NCBI GenBank assembly: GCA_024278725.1
Contig: JAJRSQ010000080.1
Location: 1 to 9,374 of the forward strand
Reading direction: 5' to 3'
DNA: 9,374 nucleotides
Source of the DNA: Chloroflexota bacterium
Lineage (GTDB): Bacteria > Chloroflexota > Anaerolineae > 4572-78
Numbering within the stretch: the first letter of the stretch is position 1; each line of letters begins with the position of its first letter. Of the stretch, positions 1 through 5,145 are shown piece after piece. A program made the position numbers and the translations under genes. The notes beneath the pieces were generated by a model that ran no database searches, was not told the DNA's origin, and saw only the letters and a list, made by a program, of their open reading frames with translations.

Positions 1-1005
1 AAACTGGCGCGCGCCGGCGGCGGATTCATCACCGGCAGCAGCGAGCCGGTGATGATTGGGCAGGTGCAGGTACTCGACGTGCCCGACCTCTCCCGCGCGG
101 TGGAAAGCATTACCGCGGCGGAAACGGAATTGCTGGCGGCGGCGAACCGCCATCATCCCACCATTCAGAAACTGGGCGGCGGGGCGAAGCGCATCGAAAC
201 ACGGGTGCTGGAAAATACCCCCATCGGCGCGATGCTGATTGTGCATATTTTGTACGATTGCCGCGACGCGATGGGCGCGAATGCGGTCAATACCGCCGCC
301 GAATCCGTCGCCCCGCTGATTGAAAAGCTGACCGGCGGGCGGGTCAATTTGCGAATTTTGTCGAATCTGACCGACCACCGCACCGCCACCGCCGAATGCC
401 GCATCCCCGCCGAATTGCTGGCGCGGGACGGTGCAGACGGATGCGCCGTGGCGCAGGCAATTGTGGAAGCGTGGGCTTTCGCCGCCGCAGACCCGTACCG
501 CGCCGCCACCCACAACAAAGGGGTGATGAACGGCATCGACGCGGTCGCCATCGCCACGGGAAACGATTGGCGCGCCATCGAAGCGGGCGCACACGCCTTC
601 GCCGTGCGGGACGGGCAGTACACCAGCATGACCGATTGGTGGCAGAGCGACGGCGGCGATTTGCACGGCAGATTGCACCTCCCGTTGAGCGTCGGCACGG
701 TGGGGGGCGCGACGAAAGTGCATCCCACGGCGCAGGTGGCGCTGAAGATTCTGGGCAACCCCAACGCCCGCCGTCTCTCGGAAATTATGGCGGCGGTGGG
801 GCTGGCGCAAAATTTAGCGGCAATTCGCGCGCTGGCAACCGAGGGCATTCAGTATGGACATATGCGACTGCACGCCCGACAGGTTGCGCTGGCGGCGGGC
901 GCATCGCCGGAAGACGTCCAAACCATCGCCGACCGGCTGGTGGCGGAAGGGAATATCCGGACGGAACGGGCGAGAGAGATACTTGCAACGACGAATAACG
1001 AGTGA
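1..1005 (+). CDS. mvaA: Hydroxymethylglutaryl-CoA reductase, class II (5' end missing)
   Basis: The frame is open from base 1, so the gene starts upstream. The GTG/ATG at 49-54 is internal, because the residues before it (KLARAGGG...) already match the family. The 334 visible residues compare with about 428 in Pseudomonas mevalonii, so roughly 95 N-terminal residues, including the catalytic Glu segment, lie outside. Visible motifs (residue 1 = base 1) are DAMGAN at 89-94, catalytic Lys173 in THNKG, Asp189 in GNDWRA, GGATKVHPTA near 225-235, and catalytic His291 in GHMRLHAR. Lys and Asp are 16 apart, as in P. mevalonii (K267/D283). Class II enzymes interconvert HMG-CoA and mevalonate. They are often labelled 'degradative', but HMG-CoA synthase and thiolase directly downstream argue for mevalonate synthesis here. 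The last codons (TTNNE, stop) lie partly in a heptamer repeat array. Cofactor preference cannot be read from this sequence. Confidence 0.96.
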   Translation, partial: KLARAGGGFITGSSEPVMIGQVQVLDVPDLSRAVESITAAETELLAAANRHHPTIQKLGGGAKRIETRVLENTPIGAMLIVHILYDCRDAMGANAVNTAAESVAPLIEKLTGGRVNLRILSNLTDHRTATAECRIPAELLARDGADGCAVAQAIVEAWAFAAADPYRAATHNKGVMNGIDAVAIATGNDWRAIEAGAHAFAVRDGQYTSMTDWWQSDGGDLHGRLHLPLSVGTVGGATKVHPTAQVALKILGNPNARRLSEIMAAVGLAQNLAAIRALATEGIQYGHMRLHARQVALAAGASPEDVQTIADRLVAEGNIRTERAREILATTNNE

Positions 1006-1046
1006 CGAATGACGAATTCGTGCCTCGTAACTCGTAACTCGGAGTT
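991..1046. repeat. Heptamer array A, inverted halves (ACGAATR family)
   Basis: Eight consecutive 7-bp units fill the gap between reductase and synthase. Units 1-4 read ACGAATA, ACGAGTG, ACGAATG, ACGAATT. Units 5-8 read CGTGCCT, CGTAACT, CGTAACT, CGGAGTT, which is the reverse complement of the same motif family (ACGAGTT type). The centre is the palindrome ACGAATTCGT at 1012-1021. The RNA could form an imperfect hairpin. The reductase stop codon (1003-1005) lies in the left half and the synthase ribosome-binding site in the last unit. The layout resembles the short tandemly repeated repetitive sequences known from cyanobacteria. Its function is unknown. Confidence 0.9.
1041..1044 (+). promoter_or_regulatory. 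Shine-Dalgarno site of HMG-CoA synthase, inside array A
   Basis: GGAG lies 8 nt before the ATG at 1053 and forms part of the final heptamer CGGAGTT. This supports 1053 over the in-frame ATG at 1062. Folding of the inverted repeat would bring the site to the base of a stem. Confidence 0.7.
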
Positions 1047-1052
1047 AAAACT

Positions 1053-2105
1053 ATGGCAATCATGAAACCGACGAAACCCATCGGTATTGTGGGGTATGGC
1101 AGTTACATCCCCCGTTACCGCATTCCCAACACAGAGATTGCGCGGGTATGGAAAGAAGGGCGCACGGGTGTGCCCATCAAAGAAAAAGCGGTGCCGGGGC
1201 TGGATGAAGATACGGCAACCATCGCGCTGGAAGCCGCGCGGAACGCGCTGGCGCGGGCGGGCATCAATCCGCAGGAAATCGGCGCGGTGTGGGTGGGCAG
1301 CGAAAGCCACCCCTATGCCGTCAAACCGACCAGCACCATCGTCGCCGAATCTATCGGCGCGGTGCCGAACACGCAGGCGGGCGATTGGGAATTCGCCTGC
1401 AAAGCGGGCACGGAAGCTATGCAAGCGGGTATCGGATTTGTGGCAGGCGGGATGGCGAAATATGTGCTCGCCATCGGCGCGGATACGGCGCAGGGTCGCC
1501 CCGCCGATGCGCTGGAATACACGGCGGCGGCAGGTGGTGCGGCATACATCATCGGCGCGGCGGAAGAGAGTCTGGCGGTCATTGAAGCCAGCTACTCCTA
1601 CGTCACCGACACCCCCGACTTCTGGCGGCGTCCGCACGCCCACTACCCCAGCCACGGGCAGCGTTTCACCGGTGAACCGGCGTATTTTGAACACGTCATC
1701 ACCGCCGCGAAAACTCTCATGGCGGAATTGGGACGCACGCCGCAGGATTACCAATTCGTGGTGCTTCATCAGCCCAACGCCAAATTCCCGTCACGGGCGG
1801 CGAAAATGCTGGGGTTTGAAAAAGCGCAGTGGGAAACGGGATTGCTCAGCCCGGTGGTGGGGAACACCTATTCCGGCGCATCCATTTTGGGGTTGACCGC
1901 CATTCTGGACGTGGCGCAACCGGGCGACCGCATTCTGGCGGTGAGCTTCGGTTCCGGCGCAGGGTCGGATGCATTTTCCATCGAAGTGACGGAAAAAATC
2001 ACCGACCGGGTACACGCCGCACCCACCACTCAAGACTATATCAATCGGCGCAAAGAAATTGATTACGCCACCTACGCACGCTACCGCGGAAAATTACTGA
2101 AGTAA
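1053..2105 (+). CDS. Hydroxymethylglutaryl-CoA synthase, archaeal type
   Basis: This 350-residue protein condenses acetyl-CoA with acetoacetyl-CoA to give HMG-CoA in the cytoplasm, the second step of the mevalonate pathway. The thiolase-fold active site is readable: Glu84 in GSESHPYAVKPT, nucleophile Cys116 in EFACKAGTEA, His239 in LHQPN, Asn271 and Ser275 in VGNTYSGAS, and the C-terminal glycine loop SFGSGAGSDAF (298-308). The length and the GIVGYGSYIPRYRI start fit the archaeal-type family rather than the longer eukaryotic or Gram-positive MvaS type. The start is ATG 1053, with GGAG 8 nt upstream. The gene lies 47 bp after the reductase and 82 bp before the thiolase, both gaps filled by heptamer arrays. 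Archaeal homologues form a complex with the next two gene products. Confidence 0.96.
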   Translation: MAIMKPTKPIGIVGYGSYIPRYRIPNTEIARVWKEGRTGVPIKEKAVPGLDEDTATIALEAARNALARAGINPQEIGAVWVGSESHPYAVKPTSTIVAESIGAVPNTQAGDWEFACKAGTEAMQAGIGFVAGGMAKYVLAIGADTAQGRPADALEYTAAAGGAAYIIGAAEESLAVIEASYSYVTDTPDFWRRPHAHYPSHGQRFTGEPAYFEHVITAAKTLMAELGRTPQDYQFVVLHQPNAKFPSRAAKMLGFEKAQWETGLLSPVVGNTYSGASILGLTAILDVAQPGDRILAVSFGSGAGSDAFSIEVTEKITDRVHAAPTTQDYINRRKEIDYATYARYRGKLLK

Positions 2106-2177
2106 GGAGTATGGAGCAAGGAGCAGGGGCAGGGAGCAAAAAGCGTTTCATACTGCTTGCTGCATACTTCCTGCTCC
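2105..2177. repeat. Heptamer array B, inverted halves (GGAGCAR family)
   Basis: The array starts at the last base of the synthase stop codon (TAA, 2103-2105). The left half reads as 7-mers such as GGAGTAT, GGAGCAA, GGAGCAG and a 6-mer variant. The right half (about 2147-2177) read on the other strand gives GGAGCAG, GAAGTAT, GCAGCAA, GCAGTAT, the same family inverted. The halves could pair in RNA. The motif differs from array A, but the 7-bp period and inverted layout are the same. It is less regular than A or C. Confidence 0.82.
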
Positions 2178-2187
2178 GAGAAAAATT

Positions 2188-3345
2188 ATGCGAGACGTAT
2201 CAATTATAGGCATTGGACAAACACAGGTGGGCGAACACTGGGAAACCAGTTTGCGCCATCTGGCATATTACGCCCTCCGCGACGCGATGATGGACGCGGG
2301 GGTGGAACGGGTGGATGCGCTGGTCGTCGGCAATATGTTGTCCGGCGAAGTGAGCGCACAGGCGCACCTCGGCGCGCTGATTGCCGATTTTGCCGGCATG
2401 CGCGGCGTGGAAGCGGTGAAAATTGAAGCCGCTTGCGCCAGCGGCGCCGCCGCCGTGCGGCAGGGAATTCTCGGCGTGGCGAGCGGGATGCAGGACATCG
2501 TCGCCGTCATCGGGGTGGAAAAGATGACCGATGACGTGGGCAGCAAAGTGACCGCCGGGCTGGCTTCGGCGGCAGATGCGGATTATGAAGCGGTACACGG
2601 CATCTCATTTGTGGGGCTGAACGCGCTGGTGATGCGCCGGTACATGTATGAATACGAATTGAAACATGAAGATTTCGCGCCCTTCAGCGTGAACGCTCAC
2701 GCCAACGGCGCACGCAATCCCAACGCGATGTTCCGCCGCCCCATCACCGAAAAAACATTTCTGAATGCGGGCATGGTCGCCGACCCCATCAGCCTTTTCG
2801 ATGCCAGCCCGATGTGCGACGGCGCGGCGGCAGTCATCCTCTGCCCCACCGAGCTGGCGAAACAATTTTCCGACAAATCGGTGCGGATTGCCGCGTCCAC
2901 CATCGCCACCGACACGCTGGCAATCCACGACCGCAAAAATCCCATCTGGCTGCAAGCGGCGGAAGACTCGGCGCGGCAGGCGTACAAATTGAGCGGCTAC
3001 ACCCCCGCCGACATCGACTTTTTTGAACTGCACGACGCTTTCACCATTATGTCCGCGCTCAGTTTGGAAGCGTGCGGCTTCGCGGAACCGGGGCAAGGCA
3101 CGCGGCTGGCAAAAGATGGCGACATCACCCTGAGCGGGAAAATTCCCATTTGCACAATGGGCGGGTTAAAATCACGCGGACATCCCGTCGGCGCAACCGG
3201 GGTCTATCAAATTGTGGAAACCGCCCTGCAACTGCGCGGCGAAGCGGGTGAAAATCAACTGCCGAATGCTCGCGTCGGTATGGCGCAGAACATCGGCGGC
3301 AGCGGCGCAACCATCGTAACGCATATTTTGACACGTGAAAATTAG
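2188..3345 (+). CDS. Acetoacetyl-CoA thiolase, archaeal/SCP2-like type
   Basis: This 385-residue thiolase condenses two acetyl-CoA to acetoacetyl-CoA, the first step of the mevalonate pathway. Visible motifs are nucleophile Cys83 in EAACASGAAAV, His282 in FELHDAF, and the GGLKSRGHPVGATG block (325-338) with His332. The C-terminal loop reads QNIGGSGAT (367-374), where classical bacterial thiolases (Zoogloea type) carry the second catalytic cysteine. This places it in the archaeal/SCP2-like branch. Homologues in methanogens bind HMG-CoA synthase through a DUF35 protein and pass acetoacetyl-CoA directly on. Both partners flank this gene, which supports that role. The start at ATG 2188 gives the usual MRDVSIIGIG N-terminus. 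No good Shine-Dalgarno precedes it, only a weak CGAG at 2177-2180. The synthase gene ends 82 bp upstream. Confidence 0.95.
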   Translation: MRDVSIIGIGQTQVGEHWETSLRHLAYYALRDAMMDAGVERVDALVVGNMLSGEVSAQAHLGALIADFAGMRGVEAVKIEAACASGAAAVRQGILGVASGMQDIVAVIGVEKMTDDVGSKVTAGLASAADADYEAVHGISFVGLNALVMRRYMYEYELKHEDFAPFSVNAHANGARNPNAMFRRPITEKTFLNAGMVADPISLFDASPMCDGAAAVILCPTELAKQFSDKSVRIAASTIATDTLAIHDRKNPIWLQAAEDSARQAYKLSGYTPADIDFFELHDAFTIMSALSLEACGFAEPGQGTRLAKDGDITLSGKIPICTMGGLKSRGHPVGATGVYQIVETALQLRGEAGENQLPNARVGMAQNIGGSGATIVTHILTREN

Positions 3346-3415
3346 CTGACAGCTTTCAGTTATCAGCTTTCAGCATTCAGCATTCAGCTTTGGCTGACAG
3401 CTGACGGCTGATAAC
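3344..3415. repeat. Heptamer array C, inverted halves (AGCWTTC family)
   Basis: Seven direct 7-mers start inside the thiolase stop codon (TAG, 3343-3345): AGCTGAC, AGCTTTC, AGTTATC, AGCTTTC, AGCATTC, AGCATTC, AGCTTTG. The stretch 3392-3415 read on the other strand gives GGTTATC, AGCCGTC, AGCTGTC, AGCC, the same motif inverted. It fills most of the 106-bp gap before the DUF35 gene. A plain leader (about 3416-3451) with a strong ribosome-binding site follows. Confidence 0.9.
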
Positions 3416-3451
3416 CAACTACCATAAACTATCAAACCGGAGGAATGACAA

Positions 3452-3862
3452 ATGACCGTTGAAATCGCACGACATTGGAGACTGAATTCACAACGATACG
3501 CTTTGGTGGGCGAAGAATGCCCGGAATGCCACGGAAAAATCTTCCCGCCCCGCGATGTCTGCCCGCACTGCGCGGAGACGGCGGGACCCGCATATCAATT
3601 CAGCGGCAGAGGCGAAGTCTATTCGCACACCACCATCTACACCGCGCCGGAAGGGTTTGAAGACCAAGTGCCGTACACCGTCGCGCTGGTGAAACTGGAA
3701 GAAGGTCCGATGATTACCGCCCAATTGACCGATGTGGACACCGATGAAGTGGAAATCGGGTTGCCGGTGGAAATGGTTACGCGCAAATTGAGCCAGCAGG
3801 GCGAAGAAGGGTTGATTGTATACGGCTACAAATTCCGCCCGCAACTGGCGACCGCCGCATAG
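3452..3862 (+). CDS. Zn-ribbon/OB-fold protein, DUF35 family (thiolase-HMG-CoA synthase scaffold)
   Basis: This 136-residue protein has an N-terminal rubredoxin-like zinc ribbon, with Cys23-x2-Cys26 and Cys37-x2-Cys40 as the four metal ligands. A short linker and an OB-fold (about residues 48-130) with alternating strands follow. In the Methanothermococcus thermolithotrophicus complex, a DUF35 protein bridges thiolase and HMG-CoA synthase and helps form the shared CoA-binding site. Gene order here (synthase, thiolase, DUF35) strongly suggests the same role. DUF35 proteins also act with other thiolases and acyl-CoA enzymes, so the assignment leans on context. The start is ATG 3452 with GGAGG (3439-3443) 8 nt upstream, the strongest ribosome-binding site in the window. 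That fits independent translation after the array. The next gene begins 8 bp after its stop. Confidence 0.93.
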   Translation: MTVEIARHWRLNSQRYALVGEECPECHGKIFPPRDVCPHCAETAGPAYQFSGRGEVYSHTTIYTAPEGFEDQVPYTVALVKLEEGPMITAQLTDVDTDEVEIGLPVEMVTRKLSQQGEEGLIVYGYKFRPQLATAA

Positions 3863-3870
3863 CCGTTTTG

Positions 3871-4221
3871 ATGATTGAAGCACAAATCCGCCGCTTGGAA
3901 GAAAGCCTGTTGAGCCGGAAAACCCGCTCATCACCAGCGGCGCTCGCCCAACTCATCGCCGACGATTTCGTCGAATTTGGCGCTTCGGGGCGCATTTTTG
4001 ACAAAGCGCACATCATCGCCGCCCTCCCCGCCGAGTCCGACACAGCGTACACCCTCAGCGATTTTCGGACACGGCGATTGAGTTCGACGGTGGTGCTGGC
4101 AACATACCGCGTCACACGGTCTTCAGCCGGTGAAACGCGACGCTCGCTGCGGAGTTCCCTTTGGAAACTGAATGGCGAACAGTGGCAGATGGTCTTCCAT
4201 CAAGGTACAGCGATAGATTGA
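3871..4221 (+). CDS. DUF4440/NTF2-like small protein
   Basis: This 116-residue protein resembles the DUF4440 branch of the NTF2-like (SnoaL-like cone-fold) superfamily. An N-terminal helix (IRRLEESLL, 4-14) is followed by LIADDFVEFGASGRIFDK (28-45), then strand segments SDFRTRRL and VVLATYRV. The C-terminus has RRSLRSSLWKL and QWQMVFHQGT (about 90-113), typical of the family. Members include small enzymes, ketosteroid-isomerase-like proteins and unassigned domains, and the substrate cannot be told here. I chose ATG 3871 over the adjacent TTG 3868. No clear Shine-Dalgarno is visible, and the 8-bp gap to the DUF35 stop suggests translational coupling. It is the last gene before the operon terminator, so it is co-transcribed with the mevalonate genes, but no mevalonate role is known to me. 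Confidence 0.82.
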   Translation: MIEAQIRRLEESLLSRKTRSSPAALAQLIADDFVEFGASGRIFDKAHIIAALPAESDTAYTLSDFRTRRLSSTVVLATYRVTRSSAGETRRSLRSSLWKLNGEQWQMVFHQGTAID

Positions 4222-4232
4222 ATCGCATTCAT

Positions 4233-4262
4233 ATCCCCTCATCTTTTGAGGGGATTTTTTTT
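4233..4262 (+). terminator. Rho-independent terminator of the mevalonate operon
   Basis: A perfect 9-bp stem (ATCCCCTCA at 4233-4241 pairing with TGAGGGGAT at 4247-4255) has a 5-nt loop. An uninterrupted run of T (4255-4262) follows directly. It begins 11 bp after the DUF4440 stop and separates that operon from the regulator gene downstream. Confidence 0.93.
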
Positions 4263-4271
4263 GCGCCGCAA

Positions 4272-4300
4272 TTGACATTCCCCCCGAAACCGTTTAAACT
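4272..4300 (+). promoter_or_regulatory. Sigma70-type promoter of the Crp/Fnr gene
   Basis: A consensus -35 TTGACA (4272-4277) is followed, after exactly 17 bp, by the -10 TAAACT (4295-4300). The spacer and -10 also carry CCCCC and GGGGG blocks around a GTTTAAAC palindrome (4292-4299), which could be an operator. The predicted transcript start, about 4307, falls on the first base of a 7-bp tandem repeat. Confidence 0.75.
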
Positions 4301-4306
4301 GGGGGC

Positions 4307-4341
4307 AAGTCTCAAGTCTCAAGTCTCAAGTCTCAAGTCTC
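4307..4341. repeat. Heptamer array D, five perfect AAGTCTC copies
   Basis: Five identical 7-bp units run at 4307-4313, 4314-4320, 4321-4327, 4328-4334 and 4335-4341, followed by a partial AA. Unlike arrays A-C there is no inverted half. The array occupies the start of the predicted 5' leader of the regulator gene. Perfect identity suggests recent expansion, or a tract prone to slippage that would change leader length. Confidence 0.95.
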
Positions 4342-4363
4342 AAACACATTTTCCGAAAAACCT

Positions 4364-5059
4364 ATGTCTGCCAAAATCTCACCCGAAATGCTCGCCGATA
4401 TTCCTCTGTTCCGCCAACTCGCGCCCGACCGGCTCGAATGGTTGAGCCACCACCTGCACCGCCGCATCTTCCCCGCCGGCAGCAATCTGGCAATGACGGA
4501 ACAACCGGGCGAAGTGGTGTACATCATTCTGGACGGCACCATCAAAATCTACAACCAAAACCTTGATGGCACGGAAGTGATTCTGGCGATTTTGGGCGCG
4601 GGCGATACGGTGGGCGAGATGAGTCTGGTGGACAGTGTCGGACGCTCGGCGAATATTGTGACGCAGGAAAAATCAACTTTGCTGTGGATGGACCGGCGCA
4701 CGTTTCAAGAGTGTCTGCACACCATGCCGACCGTCACCACCAATTTGGTGCAGATTGTTTCCAACCGGCTGCGGCTGGCGAATGAGCAAATTCTCGCGCT
4801 GGCAACGCTCGACGTGTATGGGCGCGTGGCGCGGCAAATTCTGGCTTTTGCGCGGCAGTACGGGCAGCCCACCCCCGACGGCGGCACACTCATCCCGATT
4901 CGACTCACCCAGAGCGACATCGCCAATTTGGTCGGCGCATCCCGTGAGCGCACCAATCAGGTGATGGTCTTTTTCAAACGGCAAAAATTCATCAGCGTTG
5001 ACCGCCGCCATCGCATCACCATCCTCAACCGGGATGCCCTTTCCGCGCGCTGCCAATAA
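4364..5059 (+). CDS. Crp/Fnr-family transcriptional regulator
   Basis: This 231-residue protein has a cyclic-nucleotide-binding-like beta-roll (about 12-130), a dimerisation helix (about 132-165) and a C-terminal winged helix-turn-helix (about 178-222). The phosphate-binding-cassette region has GEMSLVD (84-90) and an Arg94-Ser95 pair placed like Arg82-Ser83 of E. coli CRP, so cAMP or another cyclic nucleotide is a possible ligand. It lacks the N-terminal cysteine cluster of FNR, so an iron-sulfur oxygen sensor is unlikely. The recognition helix contains SRERTNQV (193-200). The Arg-Glu pair of CRP is kept, but Gln199 stands where CRP has Arg185, so the operator probably differs from the CRP consensus. 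The start at ATG 4364 has no clear Shine-Dalgarno. The gene has its own promoter after the upstream terminator. Its targets are not known. Confidence 0.93.
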   Translation: MSAKISPEMLADIPLFRQLAPDRLEWLSHHLHRRIFPAGSNLAMTEQPGEVVYIILDGTIKIYNQNLDGTEVILAILGAGDTVGEMSLVDSVGRSANIVTQEKSTLLWMDRRTFQECLHTMPTVTTNLVQIVSNRLRLANEQILALATLDVYGRVARQILAFARQYGQPTPDGGTLIPIRLTQSDIANLVGASRERTNQVMVFFKRQKFISVDRRHRITILNRDALSARCQ

Positions 5060-5070
5060 CCCCCGACAAA

Positions 5071-5098
5071 TTGCAATTTTTGAAAAATCCACGATAAT
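5071..5098 (+). promoter_or_regulatory. Candidate promoter of the class V PLP enzyme gene
   Basis: TTGCAA (5071-5076) and GATAAT (5093-5098) are 16 bp apart in the 86-bp gap after the regulator. A perfect inverted repeat, ATTTTT-G-AAAAAT (5076-5088), lies between the two elements, where a bound repressor could block RNA polymerase. No terminator is visible after the regulator gene, so read-through is also possible. Confidence 0.5.
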
Positions 5099-5145
5099 TC
5101 TTAGTGATATTTTCCAACCACTTTTGAGACACAGGAGTCTTATCT

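Noticed and set aside
49..54. Start of the reductase at the GTG or ATG near base 49
   Set aside because: The frame is open to base 1 and residues 1-16 match the conserved region before this point, so the true start is upstream of the window.
991..4341. CRISPR array or mobile-element ends as an explanation for the intergenic repeats
   Set aside because: Units are 7 bp with no spacers, there are no cas genes, and no transposase or target duplication is visible.
4364..5059. FNR-type iron-sulfur oxygen sensor
   Set aside because: The N-terminal cysteine cluster is absent. The only cysteines (117 and 230) are not placed to bind a cluster.
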